IMG/VR virus record: IMGVR_UViG_3300037468_000302
Span: 1 to 42,533 of that record
DNA length: 42,533 nucleotides
From: a virus
Direction: 5' to 3' (one strand)
In this document: positions 23,145 through 31,491 of the stretch, piece by piece
Numbering within the stretch: the stretch's first letter is position 1
How the letters are laid out: the number at the start of each line of letters is the position of its first letter
Notes under the pieces: model-generated
Databases searched by the model: none
The model's input: only the letters and a program-made list of their open reading frames with translations
Told to the model about the DNA's origin: nothing
Translations under genes and position numbers: made by a program

Positions 23145-25277
23145 ATGACCACTGAACAATTTAGTAAAGAGCAGTTTGAAGAGGTCCTAGCAGATTTTTG
23201 TGCTAAGAACAGCACCTCATATAAGGAAAAGGGTTATGTCGTCGGAGAATTCCGCTATCAGGTGGACGTCTCCGACATTTCCGTTGTAGGTGCAGCAAGC
23301 AGCAATAAGGTAGTGATAGAAATAGCCTCCAGCATCGGCAGGAACGGATTTGCCGACCCGACTGGAGACAATTCTATTAGGATATGGCTGACTGATGTAA
23401 CTGGTTTGCCTCTTGGAAATAAGTTTCAGAAATGGGTGACTCGGGTGTCTGGTTGGGAGGCTAGACTGACCGATAAGTTAGACAGGACATTTTCCGTAGG
23501 GAAGAAGATAACTTTCTGTGAAAAGTGTTCCTCCATGCGCAAGATTTGGATTGTGAAGAAAGAAGGACCAAATAAGGGAAGGCTATTCATCCGCTGCAAT
23601 TGCCAGAATAATTTCCAGTGGTTAGATGATACTGATGAAGAAGACCCGACTGTGCCTAATTGTCCTCGGTGTGGTAGCAGGATGGTTATGAGGAACGGAC
23701 GGAATGGTAAGTTTTATGGCTGTTCTCAGTATCCAGTTTGCACTGGCACCAGGAACCTGATACCTACTACGACGGAACAGGTAGTGGCAGAGCCAGAGAT
23801 TTCCAAGCCTGAGGTTGTGAACACTCCTGTGGGTACAGGGCAAAAGTTTGTGCCGTCAACTTACCAGTTGGCAGTCTTTCAGTTTGTGCAGACTATGAAG
23901 GCTGGTAATCACTTGGTAGTGGAGGCAGCTGCAGGTAGTGGTAAGACCACCACTGGTGTAGAAATGCTCAAGTTGATAAATTCCAGCAAGGAGGTGCTCT
24001 TTATAGCCTTCAATAAGCATATTGAGCGCAAGTTGTCGGAGGTAGCACCGCAGCACGTGAAGGTACGAACTTACCACGGTCTGGGATACAGTATCTGCCG
24101 AGATACCTATGGCAAAGGAATTATGGTCACGGACGACAAGATTTATGGCATCCTGGAAAATTTCATGAGCAAGGATGATTACGGTTACTTGTTCCCGACT
24201 ATTCGCAGGTTAGTTTCCTTGGTCAAAGATACCTTGAGCGGAGTTGAGGATGGCGACCTGACTGACCTATGTGACCACTATGGTATAGAGCTGAATGGTG
24301 ATACTGGAACAGTGTTTGAGGCAACACGATACGCTGTAGCTAAGTCACGCACGATGACTAATGCTCTGGACTTTGATGATATGTGCTGGCTCCCAGTAGT
24401 GAACAATTTGGCAGCTCATAAGTATGACGTTATCTTCATCGACGAGGCTCAGGATACGAACAAGGTACAAATTGCGTTGGCACTGATGAGTGTGAAGGAG
24501 GGTGGTAACATTATCGCAGTGGGTGATAGGCACCAGTCTTTGTACGGATTTCGTGGTGCTGATGTGGACGCGATTCCTAACCTGATTTCCAACCTTAACG
24601 CTGCCACGCTCCCGCTCTCAATAACCTATCGCAATCCCAAGGAAATTGTGCGGTTAGTAAACGAACGCTTTCCAGGATTTCCGCTGGAGGCTGCAGAATG
24701 GGCACCCGACGGTTTAATCCGTTATGTTAGTGAAGAGCTTGCACTGACCGAATACACTCCTGGAGATATGGTTCTCTGCCGTGTGAACGCAAAACTAGTA
24801 TATCCAGCGTTTGCTCTGATACGGAACGGAGTGAAGGCTATAATCCGTGGACGTGACATTGGCAAAGGTTTGCTGGTGCTTGTGAAGAAGATGAAGACGA
24901 ACGACCTGAATACCCTCTTGGAAAAGTTGGGTGATTACAAGAGAGTAGAATCTACTAAGTTACTCTTGGCAGACAAGAACACTCAGGCACAATCTCTGGA
25001 AGATAAGGTAGACACGATTATAGCATTATCCGACGGAGTAGTTTCAGTATCAGGTTTAGAAAGTCGGATTGAGGAAATCTTCAGCGACGATAATGAGGGT
25101 GTAGTGTTTAGCAGTGTGCACCGAGCCAAAGGTTTAGAGGCAAAGAGAGTGTTCATCTTAGCACCGGAATTGATGCCTCATCCTATGGCTAAGAAAGATT
25201 GGGAAATGGAACAAGAGAAGAACGTAGAATACGTTGCTCTCACACGATGCATGTCAGAACTGATATTTGTGAGCTAA
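23145..25277 (+). CDS. UvrD/PcrA-like helicase with GRF and topoisomerase-type zinc fingers
   Basis: 710 residues from ATG 23145 (GGAGGCTGAAA ribosome site; the frame is open back to 23109 but that start lacks one). Residues 1-115 are an unrecognised domain. About 122-160 (CEKCSSMRKIWIVKKEGPNKGR, then the CNC..FQWLDD pattern) is a zf-GRF finger. About 175-208 (CPRCGSRMVMRNGRNGKFYGCSQYPVC) is a topoisomerase C4 finger. The SF1 motor follows: VEAAAGSGKTT (Walker A), LDFDDMCWLP, VIFIDEAQDTN (II), VGDRHQSLYGFRGAD (III), VVFSSVHRAKGLEAKRVFIL (V) and VEYVALTRC (VI). A helicase that binds ssDNA through the GRF/C4 fingers is predicted, probably in replication or repair. Confidence 0.85.
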   Translation: MTTEQFSKEQFEEVLADFCAKNSTSYKEKGYVVGEFRYQVDVSDISVVGAASSNKVVIEIASSIGRNGFADPTGDNSIRIWLTDVTGLPLGNKFQKWVTRVSGWEARLTDKLDRTFSVGKKITFCEKCSSMRKIWIVKKEGPNKGRLFIRCNCQNNFQWLDDTDEEDPTVPNCPRCGSRMVMRNGRNGKFYGCSQYPVCTGTRNLIPTTTEQVVAEPEISKPEVVNTPVGTGQKFVPSTYQLAVFQFVQTMKAGNHLVVEAAAGSGKTTTGVEMLKLINSSKEVLFIAFNKHIERKLSEVAPQHVKVRTYHGLGYSICRDTYGKGIMVTDDKIYGILENFMSKDDYGYLFPTIRRLVSLVKDTLSGVEDGDLTDLCDHYGIELNGDTGTVFEATRYAVAKSRTMTNALDFDDMCWLPVVNNLAAHKYDVIFIDEAQDTNKVQIALALMSVKEGGNIIAVGDRHQSLYGFRGADVDAIPNLISNLNAATLPLSITYRNPKEIVRLVNERFPGFPLEAAEWAPDGLIRYVSEELALTEYTPGDMVLCRVNAKLVYPAFALIRNGVKAIIRGRDIGKGLLVLVKKMKTNDLNTLLEKLGDYKRVESTKLLLADKNTQAQSLEDKVDTIIALSDGVVSVSGLESRIEEIFSDDNEGVVFSSVHRAKGLEAKRVFILAPELMPHPMAKKDWEMEQEKNVEYVALTRCMSELIFVS

Positions 25278-25290
25278 AGAGGATAAAATC

Positions 25291-25896
25291 ATGGATAAGC
25301 AGGAACTCAAGTTTAGTAGTATAGAGAATGATGAATTATTCCAGGAGTTACAAGGTTTGGCTAGTTGGTTCGCATATCGTGGTTCGAATCCGGACAATGT
25401 AATGCTAAGTTTCGATGACGTGAGGCAGGAGTTGATGATAGAACTGATAAAGGGTTTGCGGTATTATTCAGACAAGCCTTTGCCCGAAAAGAGGAAGCTA
25501 GTAAAGACGATGTTAGACCATCGTGTGCAGGAGTTACATTATAGGTACTATCTTACTCACAGGGCAGCAGGTAACAATCCAGTACAGCTAGATGAGATAG
25601 AATATGTGGCTGAAGAAGGCGATATGTCTATGGAAAGCTATGAATTTATAGAAATGCTTTCTCAGAAGTTATCACCTGAATCTAAGCAGGTACTGGAGAC
25701 AATTCTCAATCCGTCACATATAATGGCAGCTACATTATCCCAGGCGAAATTACGGAGTGAGCAGCAAAAGAAACAACGAACTCGCAAGCCTTGGTATCTT
25801 ATTCAGCCATGGCATGTGGCTGAAGTATTAGGGTGGGATGTAAAGAAATGCAAATTGTGTTTCAAAGAGATAAGGATGGTGCTTAATGCTTTCTGA
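25291..25896 (+). CDS. Sigma-like transcription factor candidate 1
   Basis: A 201-residue protein with an AGAGGA ribosome site. The region SFDDVRQELMIELIKGLRYYSDKPLPEKRKLVKTMLDHRVQELHYRYYLTHR has the helix order of sigma70 region 2 (D-x-x-Q-E..., then a helix feeding the -10 contact helix). The C-terminus PWHVAEVLGWDVKKCKLCFKEIRMVLNAF looks like a helix-turn-helix that could be region 4. It is a plausible phage sigma factor directing late promoters. A copy of CAAGTTTAGT lies in its own 5' coding region (25308). Confidence 0.5.
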   Translation: MDKQELKFSSIENDELFQELQGLASWFAYRGSNPDNVMLSFDDVRQELMIELIKGLRYYSDKPLPEKRKLVKTMLDHRVQELHYRYYLTHRAAGNNPVQLDEIEYVAEEGDMSMESYEFIEMLSQKLSPESKQVLETILNPSHIMAATLSQAKLRSEQQKKQRTRKPWYLIQPWHVAEVLGWDVKKCKLCFKEIRMVLNAF

Positions 25897-26353
25897 CTTA
25901 GACTGTGTGAAAATATTCCAGAAGCCTGAACTCTTGGAAATCGCAAAGGAACTGGATATTGCTGTAGATATATCTATTCCTTATTCAAAGACGTATAACC
26001 TAATCATGAACGACATAAAAGAGAAGGGAGTGCCAGAAATAGATGATAACATTTCTGAGTTACTTGGAGCATTCCTGGTTACGGTAGGATTCATTGATGA
26101 GGAAGGTAATCTATTAGATATGGAATCTGATGGAGAGGAGGAAATACAAAAGCCACCCTGCTGGTCGTTCTTCAGTGAGTATGACCCTGCGTGTCAAGGA
26201 TGTAAAGTGAAGGGTTATTGTGAGAGTGCTCGCAAGGCTAACAGACCGGAGTGTTTTGGCAGATACGATGAACAAGATGATAACTGTAAGCAATGTTTGG
26301 AAATGACTGAGTGTATCAAGACCCAGAAAGCTGGGAATAAAAAATCTAACTAA
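25886..26353 (+). CDS. Cys-rich protein, probable metal-binding (CFGxYD motif)
   Basis: A 155-residue protein. A helical N-terminal half is followed by a Cys-rich module: PCWSFFSEYDPACQGCKVKGYCESARKANRPECFGRYDEQDDNCKQCLEMTECIKT. It reads as a repeated C..C-x-x-C...C unit (CQGCKVKGYC; CKQCLEMTEC), a pattern I have met in phage proteins of unknown role that probably bind zinc or an iron-sulphur cluster. It overlaps the sigma-like gene by 11 nt, so a role in transcription control is possible, but this is only context. Confidence 0.5.
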   Translation: MLSDLDCVKIFQKPELLEIAKELDIAVDISIPYSKTYNLIMNDIKEKGVPEIDDNISELLGAFLVTVGFIDEEGNLLDMESDGEEEIQKPPCWSFFSEYDPACQGCKVKGYCESARKANRPECFGRYDEQDDNCKQCLEMTECIKTQKAGNKKSN

Positions 26354-26370
26354 TAAGAGGAGAGTATAAA

Positions 26371-27069
26371 ATGACTGTTAAGAGACGTTTAATCCGTCGT
26401 AAGCCTGTTGAAGAGGAAATTGAGGAAGAAGAGGTCGAGGACGAAGACCTGGAAGTTGAGGAAGAAGAGGACGAGGAAGTTGAGGAAGAAGAGGACGAGG
26501 AAGAGGAACCTGCTCCGGTAAAGAAATCTTCCCGTGGTATTGCTCCAAAACCTACTCCCGCACCAGCACCCAAACCTGCTCCCAAGGCAGCTCCCAAGCC
26601 TACCAAGAAAGTGGTAGAGGAAGAAGAGGAAGAGGAAGAGGAACCTGCTCCTTCCAAGAAAGTGAAAGTTCAGAAAGTTGAACAGACAGTTGCCAGTGCC
26701 ATCTTGTTAGAGGCTGTGCAGCACCTGGAGGATGGTAAGACCTTGGTTATTTCCAACCTCGGCAACGGAAAGTTTGGAGTAAGCTATTCTGAAGAGATTC
26801 AGACGGCAGCCTCCAACAAACTGCGTGGTAAGTCCTACTACGACACGGTCACTTCAGACGAGCATAAAGCCTGGAGTACGGAATGGAAACAGAAAAGCTA
26901 TGAGGAAAAGGTGAAATTTGCCAAGAAGAAAGGCATCAAATGGGATGCTCAGCCTAATCCTCGTGTTGACGTTATCCATCTGACCGAGGCAGTTCGTTTG
27001 GCTCTGGGTATTGAGAAATACAAACCGGAATATCGCTCTCGTTCAGCTCGTGCTGCCCTGCGAGGTTAA
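26371..27069 (+). CDS. Acidic-linker protein of unknown function, probably abundant
   Basis: A 232-residue protein with a strong GAGGAGA ribosome site. Residues 1-13 are basic (MTVKRRLIRRKP). About 14-48 and 83-92 are almost pure Glu/Asp runs, separated by a Pro/Ala/Lys linker (repeated PAPKP). The C-terminal 120 residues form a compact domain (TVASAILLEAVQHLEDGKTLVISNLGNGKFGVSY; SYEEKVKFAKKKGIKWD; HLTEAVRLALGIEKYKPEYR) with a basic end. Codon use is of the highly expressed type seen in the capsid gene. The basic C-terminus and acidic arms suggest DNA- or protein-binding with regulated affinity. No family recognised. Confidence 0.6.
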   Translation: MTVKRRLIRRKPVEEEIEEEEVEDEDLEVEEEEDEEVEEEEDEEEEPAPVKKSSRGIAPKPTPAPAPKPAPKAAPKPTKKVVEEEEEEEEEPAPSKKVKVQKVEQTVASAILLEAVQHLEDGKTLVISNLGNGKFGVSYSEEIQTAASNKLRGKSYYDTVTSDEHKAWSTEWKQKSYEEKVKFAKKKGIKWDAQPNPRVDVIHLTEAVRLALGIEKYKPEYRSRSARAALRG

Positions 27070-27087
27070 TCAACAATCAAATAGATG

Positions 27088-27113
27088 CCGAGGAACTTGC
27101 AAAAGTTCCTCGG
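27088..27113 (+). terminator. Hairpin terminator before the inositol/DNA-modification operon
   Basis: CCGAGGAACTT and its complement form a perfect 11-bp stem closed by a GCAA (GNRA) tetraloop, followed by TAGTGTTT. Partial termination here would set the inositol operon at lower expression than the acidic protein gene upstream. Confidence 0.65.
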
Positions 27114-27131
27114 TAGTGTTTGGAGGATAAC

Positions 27132-28211
27132 ATGAGTGTGAGTAAGAAGGTTAGAGTAGCTATTATAGGAGTGGGGAATTGTGCATCTTCCCTGGTACAA
27201 GGAGTAGAATATTATAAGGATGCAGGGGATGTAGACATAGTTCCTGGTATTATGCATGTAAATCTTGGTGGTTATAGCATTGGAGATATACAAATTTCCG
27301 CTGCATTTGATGTGGTGAAAGGTAAAGTAGGGTTAGATTTATCCGATGCAATATTTGCTTATCCTAACAATACCTATAAATTCTGTGACGTGCCACCCAA
27401 ACATATTCCTGTTCTACGTGGTATGACACACGATGGTCTGGGAAAATATCTGTCGGAGATAGTAGAGAAAGACCCAGGACCGACAGTTAATGTAGCTCAG
27501 GTTCTAAGAGATACTGGCACTGATGTAGTAGTAAACTATTTGCCAGTTGGCTCGGAAGAGGCGACCAAATGGTATGTTGAGCAGGTACTGGATGCCGGAT
27601 GTGCTTTTGTGAATTGTATCCCTGTGTTTATTGGTAGTCAACCGTATTGGCAGAGAAGGTTTGTTGAAAAGCATTTGCCGATAATTGGTGATGATATAAA
27701 GAGCCAGGTGGGAGCTACTATAACTCACAGAGTTCTTACATCACTGTTTGAGGACAGAGGTGTAAGGTTAGATAGAACTTATCAACTGAACTTTGGTGGC
27801 AATACGGATTTCCTGAATATGCTGGAGCGTGAGCGTTTGGAGTCTAAGAAGATTTCCAAGACGAATGCTGTAGTCAGTATGGTGCACTCACATGATTTGA
27901 ATCCTGATGATGTACATGTTGGTCCAAGTGATTACGTTCCCTGGTTGACTGACCGGAAGTTCTGTTACATAAGGATGGAGGGAACAACCTTTGGAAATGT
28001 TCCTCTGAACCTCGAGCTGAAGTTAGAGGTATGGGATTCCCCTAATTCTGCAGGAGTAGTGATTGACGCTGTCCGATGTGCAAAACTAGCTATGGATAGG
28101 GGACAATACGGTGAGTTGATAGCTCCCTCAGCATATTTCATGAAAAGTCCCTTTATACAGGTAGAAGATGATGTAGCTAGAGATGCTCTTCTAGATTGGA
28201 TTAAGCAATAA
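27132..28211 (+). CDS. ino1: Myo-inositol-1-phosphate synthase
   Basis: 359 residues from ATG 27132 (GGAGGATAAC ahead), the length of bacterial Ino1 enzymes. [26 protein letters not shown] is the NAD-binding G-x-G-x-x-A/S start. [78 protein letters not shown] and [19 protein letters not shown] are the conserved blocks, including the catalytic Lys segments, and agree closely with actinobacterial Ino1. The enzyme turns glucose 6-phosphate into L-myo-inositol 1-phosphate. It is the first gene of an operon of DNA-modification-type genes and shares one base with the next. It appears intact and presumably active in the host cytoplasm. Confidence 0.93.
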   Translation: MSVSKKVRVAIIGVGNCASSLVQGVEYYKDAGDVDIVPGIMHVNLGGYSIGDIQISAAFDVVKGKVGLDLSDAIFAYPNNTYKFCDVPPKHIPVLRGMTHDGLGKYLSEIVEKDPGPTVNVAQVLRDTGTDVVVNYLPVGSEEATKWYVEQVLDAGCAFVNCIPVFIGSQPYWQRRFVEKHLPIIGDDIKSQVGATITHRVLTSLFEDRGVRLDRTYQLNFGGNTDFLNMLERERLESKKISKTNAVVSMVHSHDLNPDDVHVGPSDYVPWLTDRKFCYIRMEGTTFGNVPLNLELKLEVWDSPNSAGVVIDAVRCAKLAMDRGQYGELIAPSAYFMKSPFIQVEDDVARDALLDWIKQ

Positions 28212-29272
28212 TGTCAAAAGAAACTACTGTGCCAGATGGATTTGGGATTGAAACTCCTGAATGGCATCTCAATAAGATAACAGAATTCACGAAACTCAAA
28301 CAGCAGATAGGTGAGCCAAGTCCACACCTGACGGTAGTAGGTTATCTATGCCAAGACCTGGAGCTGATGGAGCGTGTATGGTTGATAGGTTGCTACGCTG
28401 CGACGTATTGTCTTCCATCTGCGCAGGTCATATTTGCGTTCTGGTCACACACCGATGTCAGAAAACGTCCTGATGAATTCCAGCAATGGTTGACGGAGAA
28501 CTGGAAAGGTATTGTTACTAGAACAGAACGTAGGACTGTAAGGACTGCTCCAAAGATGGCAAAATGCCTGGTTAGCTATGCGAACTGGCAGCGTGATGAG
28601 TTTCCCAGGATACGCAAGCTAAAGAATGATTCTAGCTTGACAGATAAAGAATACTACGATATCGTGTGGGAATCATCAAATCAGGTTTGGAGTTTCGGAA
28701 GGTATATTGTTATCAGGATGATAGAGGGTTTGCGCAGGTATTGTGCTATTCCGGCACAATTGTATGATTTACGTTCCATAGGTGGGTGGTCTCCTAAGAA
28801 ATGCCTGTGTTACTTATATCCTGATTATGCTGATGTTATACTGAAAGACGACAAGGAAGGTAACAGGGTTACAAATGAACTATTTGAAGACCTCCTAACA
28901 ACGATGCGTAAGAAGCTTCCAAGTTTAGATTATTATGTGTTAGCAGCCATGCTTTGTGAGTATAAGGGAGCATATGAGAACCACCATCAGTATGTGGGAT
29001 GGACCATTGACCAGGAACCTCTTCTGTATGATAAGGTTATAGCCTATTGGGGAAAGGAATTAGACCCCAAGGAGCTATGGGAAGCCAGGGCAGCATCATT
29101 TCCAAGAAAAGTTCTTGGTGAATTTGGTGGATGGAATGGTACACGCTGGGAGTTGGCTAAAATCCTGCGGGACTACGGTTACAATTGGTCTGACCTGAAA
29201 TATGATTATGTTTCCACGCTAAAGAGTGGAGACTTTTCTAAGCCAGTGAGGTGGCACAATGGGACAAACTAG
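28211..29272 (+). CDS. Helical DNA-modification enzyme, ADDT-like (amino acid:DNA transferase type)
   Basis: A 353-residue, mostly helical protein, starting on the last base of the Ino1 stop codon. The region LELMERVWLIGCYAATYCLPSAQVIF (about 50-75), a middle block RTVRTAPKMAKCLVSYANW, then FGRYIVIRMIEGLRRYCAIPAQLYDLRSIGGWSPKKCLCYLYPD and a C-terminal MLCEYKGAYENHHQYVGWTIDQE with WNGTRWELAKIL, resemble my memory of the phage ADDT family of thymine-hypermodification enzymes. ADDT enzymes attach an amino-type nucleophile to activated hmU in DNA; here the substrate may instead be inositol-derived. It overlaps the phosphatase gene by 14 nt. Medium-to-low certainty on the family. Confidence 0.5.
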   Translation: MSKETTVPDGFGIETPEWHLNKITEFTKLKQQIGEPSPHLTVVGYLCQDLELMERVWLIGCYAATYCLPSAQVIFAFWSHTDVRKRPDEFQQWLTENWKGIVTRTERRTVRTAPKMAKCLVSYANWQRDEFPRIRKLKNDSSLTDKEYYDIVWESSNQVWSFGRYIVIRMIEGLRRYCAIPAQLYDLRSIGGWSPKKCLCYLYPDYADVILKDDKEGNRVTNELFEDLLTTMRKKLPSLDYYVLAAMLCEYKGAYENHHQYVGWTIDQEPLLYDKVIAYWGKELDPKELWEARAASFPRKVLGEFGGWNGTRWELAKILRDYGYNWSDLKYDYVSTLKSGDFSKPVRWHNGTN

Positions 29273-29705
29273 GAACAGAATAAATACAGTTGTTAATGAC
29301 AGGTTATATCAACGAGGACAAATTTTATCCTGGAAAAGAGCAGATAAATTGGCTCTTTTCGAGGAGTTGAATATAGGCATAGTTGTGAACTTTTGGCCAA
29401 AATTAGACCCTGATATGTCAGATATGCCATGTTGGTACTGGTATCTTCCCTCAGGCTCTGATGACATGGTAAGTACACGAGTATCCAAGATGGCTCGTCT
29501 GTTAGCTAGTTTGTTAACTCATGGAGATTATTCTGCTCTTATATTGTGTGAGGCAGGTAAGACCAGGTCAGTATTCTTTGCTGGATTAGTTGTTCATTAT
29601 ATGCAGAATATTGCTGGCACAAAGGTATTGAGAGTGCTGGATAATACCATACCAGGAAACAGGATGAAGCCTTATATGTTGGAATATTTTAGGAATCTTA
29701 CATGA
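29259..29705 (+). CDS. Cysteine-based phosphatase (dual-specificity/PTP-like)
   Basis: A 148-residue protein. LILCEAGKTRSVFFAGLVVHYM holds the C-x5-R-S phosphate-binding loop (Cys, then E-A-G-K-T, then Arg-Ser) of DSP/PTP enzymes. NRINTVVNDRLYQRG, ELNIGIVVNFWPKLDPDM and WYWYLPSGSDD give the preceding strands and a possible acid loop. DSP-like folds include phosphoinositide and inositol-phosphate phosphatases. Sandwiched between inositol-phosphate synthase/ADDT-like and kinase genes with overlaps on both sides, it could remove phosphate from inositol 1-phosphate; this is inference. Confidence 0.7.
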   Translation: MGQTRNRINTVVNDRLYQRGQILSWKRADKLALFEELNIGIVVNFWPKLDPDMSDMPCWYWYLPSGSDDMVSTRVSKMARLLASLLTHGDYSALILCEAGKTRSVFFAGLVVHYMQNIAGTKVLRVLDNTIPGNRMKPYMLEYFRNLT

Positions 29706-30307
29706 TAATAAACATACGAGGTACTTCAGGTTCGGGCAAGACACATACTGTTAGGAAATTTATGGAGTATTGTGGGCTAGAGACCAGGTTGTATATGGAA
29801 GATAAGGTTATAGCTCATATGGTGCACTTTGACTTGATGCCTGTATATTTCATAGGTTCTTATGTGAACGTATGTGGGGGATGCGACAGTATTCCTACTC
29901 AGGATATGGCATGTAGTCTGGTAAGGCATTTCAGTCAGTTTGGGCATGTGATATTTGAAGGTTTGCTTATGAGTCATCTGTATGCCAGATATGCAGCCTT
30001 ATACCTGGAATTAACAGAGTTTGGAAATCCTTTCATATTTGCGTATATGGATACTCCACTTGACCTGTGTATAGATAGGGTTAAGCAGCGTAGATTAGAG
30101 AAAGGTAATCTGAAGGAGTTTAATCCACAAAATACCATTTCTCACTATGAGTCTACTTGGAGCACTGAAACTAAGTTTCAGGCTGTAGGTATTGCTACCT
30201 GCCATATAAATCATAGAAAGAATCCAGTTACTCAGATAATAGAACTCATAGACAGAGATAGATATATGAGTTTCGATTACAGCTATCGTGAGGAGTCATT
30301 TCGATGA
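29702..30307 (+). CDS. 5-hydroxymethyl-dU DNA kinase-like P-loop kinase
   Basis: A 201-residue protein. MIINIRGTSGSGKTHTVRKFM is a Walker A at the extreme N-terminus. YVNVCGGCDSIPTQDMACSLVRHF contains the G-G-x-D-x-I..Q-D pattern, HVIFEGLLMSHL is the Walker B-like strand, and AYMDTPLDLCIDRVKQRRLEKGNLKEFNP is the lid with R-x-x-R-R. This set matches the phage HMUDK-type kinases that phosphorylate 5-hydroxymethyluracil in DNA (thymidine hypermodification). It overlaps both neighbours by 4 nt (ATGA). It would create the phosphorylated base that the helical partner enzymes then substitute. Confidence 0.75.
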   Translation: MIINIRGTSGSGKTHTVRKFMEYCGLETRLYMEDKVIAHMVHFDLMPVYFIGSYVNVCGGCDSIPTQDMACSLVRHFSQFGHVIFEGLLMSHLYARYAALYLELTEFGNPFIFAYMDTPLDLCIDRVKQRRLEKGNLKEFNPQNTISHYESTWSTETKFQAVGIATCHINHRKNPVTQIIELIDRDRYMSFDYSYREESFR

Positions 30308-31221
30308 AATTCGATGAGAAATTACTAAGTTGGTACTGGTATTTTATCAATGAACGGCATGCGATTTATCTCCGTAGAGAAAGAGGGGATGAATGGCCAT
30401 GGACAGACGATGAAATACTTATGACATACAAGTTTACCAATATCTTCCGTGAGTTAGACACAGGCACGATTTGGCTCAGGGAGAATATCCGTGAACCTTA
30501 TGCGTTGCACCCTGAGTTATTCTTCAATATAGCTATGTATAGGCTATACAATTACATCCCAACTGCTGCAGAGATAATGGAAAAGATAGGATTTATAGAG
30601 AACGCTTGGCAGTTGGATGATGTAGTGAAGCTAGTATATGCCAGGCAAAAGAGAGGGGAAAGGATATTCACTGGTGCTCACATGATTACTGGTACACTTG
30701 GTGGTGATAAGGTTCATCAGGTGTTTGAGTTATGCCTTGGAGAATTGTGGAAGAACAGAAAGGCATTAGAACCAAGAAACATTGACAATTTGAAAATGTC
30801 TTTTAACAGACTAAACAAGCATAATCCAGGTTATGGTCCTTTCATTAGTTATGAGGTTATAACAGACCTGCGGCATACCAGATACCTGCAAGATGCCAAT
30901 GACATTATGATGTGGGCTAATGCTGGTCCTGGAGCCATGCGTGGGATTTGCAGGTTACTAGGTTTGAAAGTAAAGACTATGAAGGGTGGAGTTCCGAGTT
31001 TGGAAATCCGACACCAATATCCTAGCAAGGAAGAATATATAAAGTACATGAGAGCATTGCTGTCTACGTCTGACGATACTTTGGAGAAATGGTTGCCAAA
31101 CTTGGAAATGCGGGATATTGAGCATTCCCTCTGTGAATGGGATAAATATGAGAGGGTTAGGAATGGTGAAGGACGTCCTCGCAGTAAGTATGTTCCTCCA
31201 CAACTGAGACAACAAGTTTAG
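30304..31221 (+). CDS. HMUDK-helical/thymine-pyrophosphorylase-like DNA-modification protein
   Basis: A 305-residue helical protein. The N-terminal WYWYFINERHAIYLRRERGDEWPWTDDEILMTYKFTNIFRELDTGTIWLRENI is the signature of the helical domain of phage 5-hmdU DNA kinases/alpha-glutamyl-putrescinyl-thymine pyrophosphorylases (E-R..I..R-R-x-x-G..P-W-T-D-D..Y-x-F-x-N-x-F-R-E-x-D). In many phages it is fused to the kinase; here it is separate and overlaps it by 4 nt. The C-terminal part has GYGPFISYEVITDLRHTRYL and ANAGPGAMRGICRLLGL, in keeping with a DNA-glycosylase-like fold. The predicted role is substitution or activation of phosphorylated hmU in DNA. The stop region contains CAAGTTTAGT. Confidence 0.75.
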   Translation: MKFDEKLLSWYWYFINERHAIYLRRERGDEWPWTDDEILMTYKFTNIFRELDTGTIWLRENIREPYALHPELFFNIAMYRLYNYIPTAAEIMEKIGFIENAWQLDDVVKLVYARQKRGERIFTGAHMITGTLGGDKVHQVFELCLGELWKNRKALEPRNIDNLKMSFNRLNKHNPGYGPFISYEVITDLRHTRYLQDANDIMMWANAGPGAMRGICRLLGLKVKTMKGGVPSLEIRHQYPSKEEYIKYMRALLSTSDDTLEKWLPNLEMRDIEHSLCEWDKYERVRNGEGRPRSKYVPPQLRQQV

Positions 31222-31227
31222 TTAATC

Positions 31228-31491
31228 ATGAAAGGCAAACTAGTATATTACAGGTCCTTAGACAAGAAGGGATTGCTGACAAAAGCAGTATTAGACCAGA
31301 TAATCCTTGACTTTTCCAATAATATGCAATACGCTCCAGAAGAAATTGTAGCTAGAAGTGATGAAGTCGGAGATGATATTAGGGATTTAGTGACAGAAGT
31401 TACTAAAGGGTGTCCACCAGGACATGTTATAGTTTACCCTGTCATATCCAGAACATCTAGAAGATTTTATGGAGAGAGGAATCCACAATGA
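31228..31491 (+). CDS. Small unknown protein in the DNA-modification operon
   Basis: An 87-residue protein starting 6 nt after the upstream stop. It contains DLVTEVTKGCPPGHVIVYPVISRTSRRFYGERN, with a Gly-Pro-rich turn and basic C-terminus. No motif recognised. It overlaps the Nmad1 gene by 4 nt (ATGA). Confidence 0.5.
   Translation: MKGKLVYYRSLDKKGLLTKAVLDQIILDFSNNMQYAPEEIVARSDEVGDDIRDLVTEVTKGCPPGHVIVYPVISRTSRRFYGERNPQ

Noticed and set aside
26411-26657. Ser-rich antisense frame and GAGGAAGAAG-type DNA repeats, also at 35940-36000
   Set aside because: These arise from Glu/Asp runs encoded on the + strand; they look like protein-level acidic tails rather than DNA elements.
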